From Clostridium magnum DSM 2767 (GTDB lineage Bacteria; Bacillota; Clostridia; Clostridiales; Clostridiaceae): 64,000 bases of DNA. The stretch is taken from NCBI RefSeq assembly GCF_001623875.1, contig NZ_LWAE01000003.1, positions 372,001-436,000 on the forward strand, in the 5' to 3' direction. The notes below the pieces were generated by a model. That model worked only from the letters and a program-made list of their open reading frames with translations, was not told the DNA's origin and did not search any database. The position numbers and the translations under genes were made by a program. Positions 54,141 through 63,348 of the stretch are shown piece after piece (position 1 is the stretch's first letter; each line of letters opens with the position of its first letter).

Positions 54141-54845
54141 ATGGCGAATAATACCATAGATGTTCAAAATATTTTCTCCTCTATCGCAGAAAAGTATGAT
54201 AAGTTGAATTCAATTTTAACTTTTAATATAGATAAGCTCTGGAGAAAAAAAGCTATACGGGTGTGTGATTTGAAAGTCAACGATAAAGTCTTAGATTTAT
54301 GCTGCGGCACAGGTCAGATGATCGACTATGCCTGCAGGAAAGTAGGTAAAAATGCTGAAGTTATAGGACTAGATTTCAATCAGGAAATGATTAATGTTGG
54401 CTATAAACGACTTAACCATAGTATAGGAGATTATAAATACAAACTAATTAAAGGCGATATTATACAGCTGCCCTTCGAAGATAACAGTTTTCACTGTGTA
54501 ACAATCGCCTTTGGTCTTAGAAATATTAAGGATAAAAATAGGGCACTATCAGAAATTTATAGAGTTTTAAAACCTGAAGGAAAATTAGTTTGTCTTGAGC
54601 TATCTAATCCAGAACTTCCTATTCTTAAAGAGCTTCATTCAGCATATTTAACTTTTATTCTACCCACTATCGGTTATATAGGCACTAAAGACAAAAGTGC
54701 TTATGCATATCTTAGGGATTCTGTAAAAAACTTTATGCCGAAAGAAAAGTTGAAGTTTTTATTTGATGATACTGGTTTTATAAGAACTGAGTATTTATCC
54801 TTAACTGGTGGAATAGCTTCTATCCATTATGGAGTTAAAAAATAG
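54141..54845 (+). CDS. ubiE: UbiE/MenG-family demethylmenaquinone methyltransferase
   Basis: 234 residues. N-terminus IAEKYDKLNSILTFNIDKLWRK, SAM motif VLDLCCGTGQMID, GLDFNQEMINVG, and the UbiE signatures FEDNSFHCVTIAFGLRNIKD and LELSNPELPIL. Final methylation in menaquinone synthesis. Ribosome binding site AAAAAGGGGG. Ends the operon before the hairpin at 54870. Confidence 0.9.
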   Translation: MANNTIDVQNIFSSIAEKYDKLNSILTFNIDKLWRKKAIRVCDLKVNDKVLDLCCGTGQMIDYACRKVGKNAEVIGLDFNQEMINVGYKRLNHSIGDYKYKLIKGDIIQLPFEDNSFHCVTIAFGLRNIKDKNRALSEIYRVLKPEGKLVCLELSNPELPILKELHSAYLTFILPTIGYIGTKDKSAYAYLRDSVKNFMPKEKLKFLFDDTGFIRTEYLSLTGGIASIHYGVKK

Positions 54846-54869
54846 ATGCTATTGTGAATCTTTTAAGCT

Positions 54870-54908
54870 AAAACCCGTATTTAGTTATAAAATCTAAATA
54901 TGGGTTTT
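54870..54908 (+). terminator. Terminator of the ubiA-ubiE operon
   Basis: AAAACCCGTATTTAG and CTAAATATGGGTTTT pair, then TAACTT. Confidence 0.8.
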
Positions 54909-54936
54909 AACTTATTTAACAAATTTTTTTAATCTA

Positions 54937-55003
54937 TTGTTAAGTACGTTTAATTTTTGCTATTACAGTATATTGATAAATATCATATTATCCTAATATT
55001 ACA
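54937..55003. repeat. Duplicated intergenic block, copy 2
   Basis: GTTAAGTACGTTTAATTTTT, CTATTACAGTATATT and GATAAATATCATATTAT match 43146-43215 in the same order and orientation. It contains TTGATAAATATCA, close to an FNR/CRP palindrome. Located between the convergent ubiE and kinase genes, so it is probably not a promoter here. Confidence 0.6.
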
Positions 55004-55004
55004 A

Positions 55005-56426
55005 TTACTCATTTTCACAAATTATACCTTTAGGAAATTCTAAGATAAATGTGCTCCCTTCTCCTTCCTTACTTTCTACGCTTATTTTTCCCCCATGAGA
55101 TTCCACTAAGCTTTTAGTGATAGTTAGCCCTATCCCTGAACCCCCAGTACTTTTATCCCTAGACAAATCCGTTCTATAAAATCTTTCAAAGATATAAGGT
55201 AAATCTTTCTCCGGAATTCCTATTCCATTGTCTTTGACTTTAATACAAATACCTTCTTTTTCTTTTTTAAGTTCTACTAATACTTTTCCCTGTGATTTTA
55301 AGTATTTATAACCATTTGATAATAAATTATGCATTATCTGTTTCAGCTTATCTTTATCCATCTGTACCCATACATTTTCATCAATATTAGAGGTAATAAT
55401 ATGATTATTTTTTGAATAAAGGGGCTCAAAACTTAATATAATTTTTTCTAATTCACCTGATAAGTTAAACTTTGTCTTATTTAATTTTAAGTCTGCCTGC
55501 TCTAACTTTGCTAAATTACGAAGGTTATCCACTAAGTCTGTTAGTCTTTCTATCTCATCATAAAAACTCTGAAATCTTTCTTCTGTTGGTTCCCATATCC
55601 CATCTAATAATGCTTCTACATGAGTTTTCAGTGTTGTAAGCGGTGTTCTAATTTCGTGTGCCATATCAGAAGTCAATCTTTTTCTGAGCATTTCTTGATT
55701 TTCCAGAGTTTCTGCTAAATAATTTATTGAAGCAGATAACTCTTCTATTTCTTTAGTTTTGCTTTTAACCTCTGACCGAACGGCTAAATTCCCTTCCCTC
55801 ATTTCATTAGCTGTTTTAGTTATTTTAACTAATGGATTCATAAGCTGTTTAGCTAAAATAAAGCTTACTCCTAGTCCAAATACTAATGCTATAAAACCTG
55901 AAAGTATAAAGGAATGATTTAATGTCATTTTAAAAGTCAGTGCACCTTGGTTTAAATATGAAGTTCCAAAATATCCAACCACTATTGTCCCAATATTTTT
56001 TTTATCTTTTACCAAAGAATGTGTCTCTTCCATATATTCTTCTAGGCTCATATTAAAATGTTTACCCATGCCATTTTTCATCATATTTCCCATCATTGTT
56101 TCCATCATATTTTTATGCTGAAGATGAGAATTACCTGAATCAAACACAACATTTCCATTCGCATCTTTCACTTGTATATAAAGTTCTTCTAATACAGCAT
56201 ATCGTAATAGTTCGTCTTTATTAAAATTCGAAAATCCTGTTGTATCATTATATAAATCTTGAGCAGTAACTATAATTTTATTTACTTTCTCTTTATGCTC
56301 ATCTACTAAATAATTATTAAACTTTCTTATCACCATGTAATTTGAAACAAAACTTGCTATTAATATCGCTCCTATTACGGTGAGAAGAAAGCTTATAGAT
56401 AACTTTTTCATTAAGGACATTTTCAT
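55005..56426 (-). CDS. Sensor histidine kinase with Met/His-rich extracytoplasmic loop
   Basis: 473 residues: TM1 (about 8-31), extracytoplasmic sensor (about 32-170), TM2, HAMP linker, H-box DMAHEIRTPLTTLKTHVEAL, N-box NGYKYL and G-boxes DNGIGIPEKDLPYIF and GGSGIGLTI. The sensor contains HLQHKNMMETMMGNMMKNGM then GKHFNM (about residues 101-126), ligands suited to Cu(I) or Ag(I). Partner of the response regulator encoded just upstream. Likely a copper-responsive CusS-type kinase by this inference. Confidence 0.85.
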   Translation of the reverse strand: MKMSLMKKLSISFLLTVIGAILIASFVSNYMVIRKFNNYLVDEHKEKVNKIIVTAQDLYNDTTGFSNFNKDELLRYAVLEELYIQVKDANGNVVFDSGNSHLQHKNMMETMMGNMMKNGMGKHFNMSLEEYMEETHSLVKDKKNIGTIVVGYFGTSYLNQGALTFKMTLNHSFILSGFIALVFGLGVSFILAKQLMNPLVKITKTANEMREGNLAVRSEVKSKTKEIEELSASINYLAETLENQEMLRKRLTSDMAHEIRTPLTTLKTHVEALLDGIWEPTEERFQSFYDEIERLTDLVDNLRNLAKLEQADLKLNKTKFNLSGELEKIILSFEPLYSKNNHIITSNIDENVWVQMDKDKLKQIMHNLLSNGYKYLKSQGKVLVELKKEKEGICIKVKDNGIGIPEKDLPYIFERFYRTDLSRDKSTGGSGIGLTITKSLVESHGGKISVESKEGEGSTFILEFPKGIICENE

Positions 56427-56482
56427 TTAGTCCACCTCATTCATTAATAAACCTATAATATTTCAAATCATTATTCCTACTT

Positions 56483-57178
56483 TTAATCTACAAACTTATA
56501 CCCCATACCGTAAACAGTAATAATATATCTAGGTTCTTTATGGTTATTTTCTATCTTTTGTCTTATATTTTTTATATGACTATCAACAGTTCTGTCAAAG
56601 CCTTCATAACCTATTCCAAAAGCCTTTTCAACTAGTTGCTCCCTTGAAAACACTTGACCTGGGTTTACTAAAAGTGCTAACAATATCTTAAATTCATTAG
56701 CAGTTAAATTTATATATTGACCACGTTTTTTAACCTTCATCTTTTTTATATCTACTTCTAAATCTCCATCATTAAAAATCAAATAATCAGCAAGCGGACT
56801 GGAATCTTTATACGCCCTTCGAATTAAAGCCCTAACTCTTCCTACTAGTTCACGGGCACTAAAAGGCTTAGTTAAATAATCATCTGCTCCAATTGCTAAG
56901 CCTTCAATTTTTTGATCTTCTTCAGACTTTGCTGTTAACATAATTATAGGAATATCTGATGTTGCCCTTATTTTATTACAAACCTCTTCTCCTGATATTC
57001 TTGGCAGCATTAAGTCCAAAATTATTAAATGAACTATTTGATCCTTAAATACTGCTAATGCCTTTTCACCATCTGCCGCTGTTAGCACTTTAAATCCTTC
57101 CTTTTTTAAATAAGCTTCTACTACCTCGACAATCTTAGATTCATCGTCAACTACCAATATTGTCTTTGCATCATTCAT
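56483..57178 (-). CDS. OmpR-family response regulator
   Basis: 231 residues from the ATG at 57178 (MNDAKTILVVDDESKI); an upstream GTG at 57199 is possible. Receiver with Asp in LILDLMLPRISGEE and Lys in LTKPF, then a winged helix (LTANEFKILLALLVNPGQVFSREQL, FDRTVDSHIKNIRQKI). OmpR-type proteins bind direct repeats spaced about 11 bp, exactly the spacing of the repeats found upstream of ten units here. Confidence 0.9.
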   Translation of the reverse strand: MNDAKTILVVDDESKIVEVVEAYLKKEGFKVLTAADGEKALAVFKDQIVHLIILDLMLPRISGEEVCNKIRATSDIPIIMLTAKSEEDQKIEGLAIGADDYLTKPFSARELVGRVRALIRRAYKDSSPLADYLIFNDGDLEVDIKKMKVKKRGQYINLTANEFKILLALLVNPGQVFSREQLVEKAFGIGYEGFDRTVDSHIKNIRQKIENNHKEPRYIITVYGMGYKFVD

Positions 57179-57288
57179 AATTGCTACCTCTTTTCTCACA
57201 ATATCTTCCTTTATGTAATTATACTCTATATAAATATTCTACCCAATATATAAAGAAGACTTTGTATTATAGATTTGAATATAAATCA

Positions 57289-57315
57289 ACCCTCTAGCAA
57301 TTAAAGCTAGAGGGT
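57289..57315. terminator. Terminator between the SHOCT gene and the two-component genes
   Basis: ACCCTCTAGC and GCTAGAGGGT around AATTAAA. Confidence 0.75.
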
Positions 57316-57352
57316 CTGTAATCAATTTTTTCATCTATCAGTATGTCTTATA

Positions 57353-57604
57353 TTATCTCTTTTGCACAATAACAGTTCTTCTATTAATATATTCTTCTTC
57401 ACTAATTTCTCCTTTAGCAAATTTCTCATCAAGTATTTTTAAAGCACTGTTCGAATTCATAGTATAATTTTTTAAAAACCTAACTCCCAGTATTATTAAA
57501 CCTATGAATATTAACATTCTAATGCCCATCATCATATACATCCACGGACTAAATCCAAAACCAGTACCTGCTGCAATACCTGGACCTCCAAATCCACAAA
57601 ACAT
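57353..57604 (-). CDS. Small membrane protein with C-terminal SHOCT motif
   Basis: 83 residues. A Gly-rich N-terminus (CGFGGPGIAAGTGFGFSPWM), one Met-rich helix (YMMMGIRMLIFIGLIILG) and a C-terminal SHOCT segment ALKILDEKFAKGEISEEEYI. SHOCT proteins are small and mostly uncharacterised. Expressed from direct-repeat site 7, next to the two-component genes. Confidence 0.8.
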   Translation of the reverse strand: MFCGFGGPGIAAGTGFGFSPWMYMMMGIRMLIFIGLIILGVRFLKNYTMNSNSALKILDEKFAKGEISEEEYINRRTVIVQKR

Positions 57605-57663
57605 ATCAATTTCCTCCTAGCATATTTAATTTTTTTAACAAATTTAATCTGTTCTTTGAGTTA

Positions 57664-57697
57664 ATTATAAGTTATAAATGTGGTGAAAATATGGAGA
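57664..57697 (-). promoter_or_regulatory. Direct-repeat promoter, site 7
   Basis: Minus strand TCTCCATA, three bases, TCACCACA, nine bases, TATAAT. Upstream of the SHOCT gene. Confidence 0.72.
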
Positions 57698-57759
57698 AAA
57701 ACTTGATTTTTAAAATGTCTGTTATTATACAATCTATATGTTTGTGTTTAAGCTAAATG

Positions 57760-58808
57760 CTATTTAACTCTTCGGGCTGTTATATAATCACCTCTATCAG
57801 CAGGTGAAATCTTAATTACATCTCCTGTACGAGGAGAGTGTATATAGGCACCATTTCCTATATATATCCCCATATGAGTTGGATTACCACCTTTTCCGTA
57901 GAAAACTAAATCTCCTGGTTCTAATTGATCTCTTGATACAGCTACACCATCGTTTATTTGGTCATAAGTAGTTCTTCCTATAGAAATCCCAAAGTGTTTA
58001 TATATGTACTGAGTAAAACCTGAGCAATCAAATCCTGTGCTCGGCGAAGTTCCCCCCATAAATAAGGTGTTCCTAAAAAATTCGAAGCATATGCAACAAC
58101 ATTATTACTGGTCACAGGTGAGCTTCCTCTAGATAACGTTATCTTAGGTGCCTCACTCCTTATACTGGCAACTTGATTTACAGCTGCACTTACTGCTGAT
58201 TGTTCAGCTGCTGCATATTGTCTTTGCTGCTGCTTAGCTTGATCTATTAATTTTTTTTGGTCATTTTTACTTTTATTAAGTTCACTTAGTTTATTCTCAT
58301 TTTCAGTTTTTAATGCTAATAGTTTTTGATTTTCTGCTTTTAACTTGTCTAATTTATCTGCAATATCCCTTTGTTTTATCTTGTAATCTGAAATGATTTT
58401 ATTATCAAAGCTTATGATTCTGCTAACCATATCAACTCTTGACATAAAGTCTCCAAGTCCCTTAGAACTTAGCAGCATATCTAAATATCCACTTGAACCA
58501 TTTATGTAAAGTGCTCTCATCCTGCTGTTAAATAGTTCCTTTTGTTTTTTCATATCACCTTCAGCAGTTTTTAGTTCAGTTTCTGAACTTTTAATACTTT
58601 TTTCTTTCACTAATATTTGATTTTTGTTATCAGCAATTTTAGTCATTACTCCTTCTATCTGGTTGTCCAAGTTTTCTATGTTTCTTTCTAGTTCCTGAAC
58701 CTTTGAATATGAACTGTTGGTATTTGATGCCGGCTGTGCAAAAACTACACTATTAACTGTTACCGTAAGTGCTAATACCATTAATAGCTCTTTTAATCTT
58801 CTATTCAA
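57760..58808 (-). pseudogene. Coiled-coil NlpC/P60 peptidoglycan hydrolase, frameshift at a G-run
   Basis: From ATG 58808: signal peptide, long coiled coil (about residues 30-200, VQELERNIENLDNQIEGVMT), linker, then NFLGTPYLWG where the frame is lost at six G (58052-58057). One more G restores YLWGGTSPSTGFDCSGFTQY, and the other frame runs to 57760 with the catalytic Cys in FDCSGF and His in THMGIYIGNGAYIHSPRTG. The whole would be about 349 residues, like PcsB/CwlO-type hydrolases. Homopolymer context suggests a sequencing slip or phase variation. Driven by direct-repeat site 8. Confidence 0.8.
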
Positions 58809-58861
58809 TGTTATCTCTCCTTAACTCTAGCAATTATTGAAAATTTAAATATATGTAGTAC

Positions 58862-58895
58862 ATTATACAAAAATTATATGTAGATTTTATGAAGA
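58862..58895 (-). promoter_or_regulatory. Direct-repeat promoter, site 8
   Basis: Minus strand TCTTCATA, three bases, TCTACATA, nine bases, TATAAT. Upstream of the NlpC/P60 gene. Confidence 0.8.
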
Positions 58896-58935
58896 TAACA
58901 ATAATATGTGATATAAAGTAAAATTTTATATAAAG

Positions 58936-58998
58936 ACGTGAAACTTTGACTTATGTCAGGCATGGAAGGAATACCTTACCAAAGTCAAAGTTTCACGT
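58936..58998. terminator. Long inverted repeat, probable terminator
   Basis: ACGTGAAACTTTGACTT and AAGTCAAAGTTTCACGT around a 28-base loop, followed on the plus strand by TTCTTTTTT. Lies between copA (end) and the NlpC/P60 promoter. Confidence 0.65.
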
Positions 58999-59029
58999 TC
59001 TTTTTTACACAATCTTCATAGATTAATTT

Positions 59030-59164
59030 TATGAAGTGAAACTTGAATCAGATGGAGTTTCAACTCCACCTGATTCTTAGTTGAACGAATCCAGGGACGT
59101 AGCCGCTCGCAACATACACTTTGGAGAAGATGGGAGTATTAGAGCGGGTAGTCATCGGATAAAC
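59030..59164 (-). repeat. Dispersed intergenic repeat, copy B
   Basis: Inverted near-identical copy of 22979-23112, ending in ATCCGATGACTACCCGCTC on the minus strand immediately after the copA stop codon. Contains the same GAATCAGGTGGAGTT / AACTCCATCTGATTC hairpin. Confidence 0.75.
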
Positions 59165-61825
59165 TTATATGAAAGGCTTATATCCTTTTAATCTTAAGGC
59201 ATTAGTTAAAACTGATACAGAACTTAAACTCATAGCAAGTGCTGCTATCATAGGATTCAAAAGTGGTCCTCCGAATATGTGCAGTATTCCCATAGCTACT
59301 GGAATACCTAATATGTTGTATCCAAAGGCCCAGAATAGATTTTGTTTTATATTCCTTATTGTCTTCTTACTTAAATCTATAGCTGTAACTACATCCATTA
59401 AATCACTTCTCATCAGAACTATATCTGCAGATTCCATAGCTACATCTGTACCAGAGCCTATCGCTATACCTATATCCGCTTGTGCTAGTGCTGGAGCATC
59501 ATTTATACCATCTCCAACCATAGCAACCTTTTTATTCTCACTCTGAAGTTTTTTAACCTCATTTGCCTTGTCCTGAGGTAACACTTCTGCCAGTATTCTA
59601 TCTATACCTACCTGTTTAGCTATAGCCTCTGCGGTTTTCTTGTTATCTCCTGTTATCATGGCCACTTCAATTCCTAATTCATGAAGCTTTTCAATAGCTC
59701 TTTTGCTGTGTTCTTTAACAGTATCTGCCACTGCAATTATACCTGCAAGTGTTCCCTCAATAGCTATATACATAGGAGTTTTTCCTTCTGCTGCCAGAGT
59801 CTGTGCTCTTTCTTCTAAATCTTCTAAGGAAACATTACTATCAACCATAAGCTTTCTATTTCCTAATAAAATTCTATTTTTGTCTATGGTCACCTCTATA
59901 CCATGTCCTGGTATAGCTTTAAATAAATCTGATTTTTTAAATTCAATTTGTCTATTTTCAGCCTCTTTAACTATTGCTTCTCCAAGGGGATGTTCTGATC
60001 CCTTTTCAGCAGTAGCAGCTAATTGCAACAAATACTTTTCATCTATACCACTAATAGTAACTATATCCGTAACCTTAGGTTTACCCTCAGTTATAGTTCC
60101 GGTTTTGTCAAAAACTACAGTTTGAATTTTATGAGATGTTTCTAGTGCACTTCCGCTTTTTATAAGTACTCCATATTCAGCACCTTTACCTGTTCCCACC
60201 ATAATGGCTGTTGGTGTTGCCAATCCTAGGGCACAAGGGCAAGCAATTACTAATACGGAAATAAATATTGTAAGTGAGAACACTCCAGTTTCCCCATATA
60301 TATACCAAGCTAAAGCTCCTATTGTAGCTAAAGTTATTACCACAGGTACAAAGTATCCAGATATAACATCCGCTAATTTTGCAATTGGTGCCTTAGATCC
60401 TTGTGCTTCTTCCACTAGCCTTATGATTTGAGATAAAGCCGTATCCTTTCCCACCCTAGTAGCTCTGTATTTAAAGGAACCATTTTTGTTTATGCTTGCA
60501 CCAATAACAGAGTCTCCAGCATTTTTTTCTACAGGTATACTTTCTCCTGTAAGCATGGATTCATCTACAGAAGACATTCCTTCTGTAACCTGACCATCTA
60601 CAGGAATTTTTTCACCGGGCTTCACCAAAATTATGTCTCCGACCTCAACTTCATCTATAGGTATTTCTACTTCTCCATCTTCTCTAATTACCACTGCAGT
60701 TTTAGGTGAAAGCCCCATTAGCTTCTTTATTGCTTCTGAGGTTTTTCCCTTAGCAACAGATTCCAGATACTTACCTAGTGTAATAAGGGCAAGTATTGTT
60801 CCTGCAGATTCAAAATACAAATGATAATCCGTATTTCCTAAGAGAATTTGATAAACTGCAAAAACACTGTATATAAATGCAGCAGAAGAACCTATAGCTA
60901 TAAGTGAATCCATATTAGGACTTCTTCTGAACAATGACTTAAAGCCTACAGAGAAATATTTTTTTCCTGCTATCATTATAGGTAATACAAGCACTAGCTG
61001 TATTACAGAAAATACTTCCGGGTGCACCATTGGATCTATAGCAGCTGGAGGCATGTAACCAAATTTCTCACCAACCATAGGTGCCATAGCTATTATAAGT
61101 AGTGGAACTGCAAATATAGCAGATATTAAAAATCTATTCCATAGTGCTTTTATTTCCTTTTCTTTTTTTTCCTTATCTACATCTACAGAAGTATCTTCTT
61201 CTATAGCTTTATATCCTGCCTTTTCTATTGCTTTTTTTATATCCAGTACTTTAACCTTAGAAGGCTCAAATCTTACGCTTAGTATTTCTGTAGCTAAATT
61301 TACATTAGCCTCTAATACTCCCTCTAACTTTTTAGATACTCTTTCAACAGCCTTTGCACAAGCTGCGCAGGTCATTCCTTCTATTTTCAGTGTTTTAGTA
61401 GAAGCTTCAGCTAAAGCTTTATAACCAGCCTTCTCTATTGCTTTCCTTATATCCGGAATACCAACCTTTGAAGCATCAAAACTTATACTTAGCTTTTCTG
61501 TAGCAAGGTTTACATTTGCCTCCAGTACCCCGTCTAGTTTTTTTGATACTCTTTCAACTGCTTTAGCACAAGCGGCACAGGTCATCCCTTCTATCTTTAA
61601 AGTCTTGGTTGTAGCTTCAACTAAAGCTTTATAGCCTGCCTTTTCAACAGCAAGTTGTATATCTGAAAGTTTCAGCTTTGACTCATCAAAGTTTACAGTT
61701 AGTTTTTCAGTAGCAAGATTTACATTTGCTTCCGTCACACCATCTAGTTTTTTTGATGCTCTTTCAACTGCCTTTGCACAAGCGGCACAGGTCATTCCTT
61801 CTATTTTTAGTGTTCTGCTCGACAT
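59165..61825 (-). CDS. copA: Copper-exporting P1B-type ATPase CopA with three HMA domains
   Basis: 886 residues. Three N-terminal heavy-metal domains, each with [13 protein letters not shown], occupy about residues 1-225 and are almost identical to one another. The membrane/pump region has the [10 protein letters not shown] ion site, phosphorylation motif [16 protein letters not shown] (nucleotide His-Pro) and [14 protein letters not shown]. Exports Cu(I). The third HMA exceeds the usual one or two of bacterial CopA. GAGGGGAAG ribosome binding site. Promoter at 61942. Confidence 0.95.
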   Translation of the reverse strand: MSSRTLKIEGMTCAACAKAVERASKKLDGVTEANVNLATEKLTVNFDESKLKLSDIQLAVEKAGYKALVEATTKTLKIEGMTCAACAKAVERVSKKLDGVLEANVNLATEKLSISFDASKVGIPDIRKAIEKAGYKALAEASTKTLKIEGMTCAACAKAVERVSKKLEGVLEANVNLATEILSVRFEPSKVKVLDIKKAIEKAGYKAIEEDTSVDVDKEKKEKEIKALWNRFLISAIFAVPLLIIAMAPMVGEKFGYMPPAAIDPMVHPEVFSVIQLVLVLPIMIAGKKYFSVGFKSLFRRSPNMDSLIAIGSSAAFIYSVFAVYQILLGNTDYHLYFESAGTILALITLGKYLESVAKGKTSEAIKKLMGLSPKTAVVIREDGEVEIPIDEVEVGDIILVKPGEKIPVDGQVTEGMSSVDESMLTGESIPVEKNAGDSVIGASINKNGSFKYRATRVGKDTALSQIIRLVEEAQGSKAPIAKLADVISGYFVPVVITLATIGALAWYIYGETGVFSLTIFISVLVIACPCALGLATPTAIMVGTGKGAEYGVLIKSGSALETSHKIQTVVFDKTGTITEGKPKVTDIVTISGIDEKYLLQLAATAEKGSEHPLGEAIVKEAENRQIEFKKSDLFKAIPGHGIEVTIDKNRILLGNRKLMVDSNVSLEDLEERAQTLAAEGKTPMYIAIEGTLAGIIAVADTVKEHSKRAIEKLHELGIEVAMITGDNKKTAEAIAKQVGIDRILAEVLPQDKANEVKKLQSENKKVAMVGDGINDAPALAQADIGIAIGSGTDVAMESADIVLMRSDLMDVVTAIDLSKKTIRNIKQNLFWAFGYNILGIPVAMGILHIFGGPLLNPMIAALAMSLSSVSVLTNALRLKGYKPFI

Positions 61826-61941
61826 TTTCTTCCCCTCATTTCTTATACGTACTGTATGGCTATATTTAATAGGATTTTTTTATAAACTTTTTAATCCTTG
61901 ATAATTTTACAAAGTAAATCTATTATTTACTATTCATATAT

Positions 61942-61975
61942 ATTTTATCAGAAAGATATGAAGATATTATGAATA
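61942..61975 (-). promoter_or_regulatory. Direct-repeat promoter, site 9 (copA)
   Basis: Minus strand TATTCATA, three bases, TCTTCATA, nine bases, TAAAAT. Confidence 0.75.
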
Positions 61976-62078
61976 TTGATTCTGTATCTAAATAAATGAT
62001 ATCTAACTTAAAATAATAATTGTCACCTATTTATCCTTTTAGATTTTTTAAATGCTGTATACATTTATTTATTCGCAT

Positions 62079-62099
62079 CACCCTCCCCCTAGGGGTGTG
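62079..62099. promoter_or_regulatory. GC-rich inverted repeat, possible CsoR-type box
   Basis: CACCCTCCCCCTAGGGGTGTG stands out in an AT-rich 470-bp gap. CsoR operators have a similar CCCC..GGGG core. It lies about 120 bp upstream of the copA promoter and no csoR gene is in the window. Confidence 0.3.
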
Positions 62100-62164
62100 T
62101 CTTAATTATAAGTTATAATTTAAATTATTTCAATAACAACTTATGAAATAATTTGAAATTGAAA

Positions 62165-62218
62165 AAGCCTTCTTGTGTTATACTTTTCCATAAAATTTAT
62201 CAAACACGAAGAGGCTTC
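62165..62218 (-). terminator. Terminator of the small 62300 gene
   Basis: AAGCCTTCTTGTGTT and AACACGAAGAGGCTT form an imperfect stem with an AT-rich 24-base loop. T-run on the minus strand side. Confidence 0.65.
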
Positions 62219-62299
62219 TTGTTTCTTTATTAAGTTTTAACCACATAAAGTTCTATAAATCTGTAAGCTATTATTTAACGTAAAGCTAGATATTTTACC

Positions 62300-62455
62300 C
62301 TAATGCATATTTTTATACTCCTTAGAATTTATATCTTTATCCCTATAAGCATAATCTCCATTAGATGCAATTCTTTCTACTTGATCAAGTCTATTATTGA
62401 TTTGTCTTACTTCTGACTGAATGTTTAATAATAAATCCTTTATATCCTTATCCAT
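62300..62455 (-). CDS. Small coiled-coil protein (51 aa)
   Basis: ATG at 62455 follows AAAGGAG by nine bases, a far better start than the upstream alternative that would overlap the ccdA start. MDKDIKDLLLNIQSEVRQIN then NRLDQVERIASNGDYAY is a short amphipathic helix likely to form a coiled coil. Similar tiny proteins occur in clostridia without known function. Confidence 0.6.
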   Translation of the reverse strand: MDKDIKDLLLNIQSEVRQINNRLDQVERIASNGDYAYRDKDINSKEYKNMH

Positions 62456-62502
62456 TTGATTCTGCTCCTTTCTTACAGTATTTTTTTCTAATAATCTAAT
62501 AT

Positions 62503-62536
62503 TATACATAAATTCTTCACATTTTTCTTGTATAAT
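62503..62536 (+). promoter_or_regulatory. Direct-repeat promoter, site 10 (ccdA-tlpA)
   Basis: TATACATA, three bases, TCTTCACA, nine bases, TATAAT. Confidence 0.78.
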
Positions 62537-62618
62537 ATTATTTAGCATATACTGAGAAAATTTAATTATTAATTTTTTCAGAAAACAACTCTGCTTATTG
62601 TAACTATTTCTATCGGAG

Positions 62619-63335
62619 GTGGATTTATCCTTGACCAATATATCTGTATTCTTAGCTTTTTCAGCTGGACTTCTTTCATTTTTATCACCTTGCGTTCTGC
62701 CGCTGATTCCAGCTTATGTAAGTTATCTAACAGGTTCTTCCATTGAGAACTTAAATGACCGTAGGTCAAAGGTTATTACTTTGTACAGATCTTTTGGATT
62801 CGTACTAGGATTTTCTATTATCTTCGTCTTTATGGGAGCATCTATAACTTCTATAGGTAAATTACTTATCTCTCACCAAATAATTTTTAAAAAACTTGGA
62901 GGAATACTAATAGTTATATTTGGATTACATACTACAGGGATATTTAAGATTAGACTTTTTTATCATGAAAAAAGATTTATATCCTTTGATAGCATTCATG
63001 GTAAGTTTAGTTCTGTCCTTATGGGTATGGCTTTTGCAGCAGGCTGGACACCATGTATTGGACCTATATTGTCCTCTATTCTCATATATGCAACCAGTAT
63101 GGAAACTCTAAGTAAAGGTATTTTACTTCTTGTTATATATTCTCTTGGACTTGCGGTTCCATTTATACTAACAGCTCTTGCTATAGGAAGCTTCTCAAAA
63201 CAATTTAAAAAGTTTTCTAAATATCTTCCTACAGTTTCTATATTAAGTGGTATTTTAATGATAATAATGGGTATCATGATTTTTACTAATAAAATGAATG
63301 CTTTAAGCCGTTACTTTAACTTTTTTAACTTTTAG
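62619..63335 (+). CDS. ccdA: CcdA-family thiol-disulfide transmembrane protein
   Basis: 238 residues, six helices. The two redox Cys are in SPCVLPLIPAYVSY and GWTPCIGPILSS. Moves reducing equivalents from cytoplasmic thioredoxin to outside thioredoxin-like proteins. GTG 62619 overlaps GGAGG, and the TTG at 62631 is a likely alternative start. The thioredoxin-like gene follows by 13 bp. In this context it may keep copper-binding Cys reduced or serve cytochrome or cuproprotein maturation. Confidence 0.9.
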   Translation: MDLSLTNISVFLAFSAGLLSFLSPCVLPLIPAYVSYLTGSSIENLNDRRSKVITLYRSFGFVLGFSIIFVFMGASITSIGKLLISHQIIFKKLGGILIVIFGLHTTGIFKIRLFYHEKRFISFDSIHGKFSSVLMGMAFAAGWTPCIGPILSSILIYATSMETLSKGILLLVIYSLGLAVPFILTALAIGSFSKQFKKFSKYLPTVSILSGILMIIMGIMIFTNKMNALSRYFNFFNF

Positions 63336-63348
63336 AAGAAGGAGAGAT

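Noticed and set aside
57190..57260. Autoregulatory direct-repeat site upstream of the response regulator
   Set aside because: A TATAAT is present but the bases at the repeat positions do not match the consensus.
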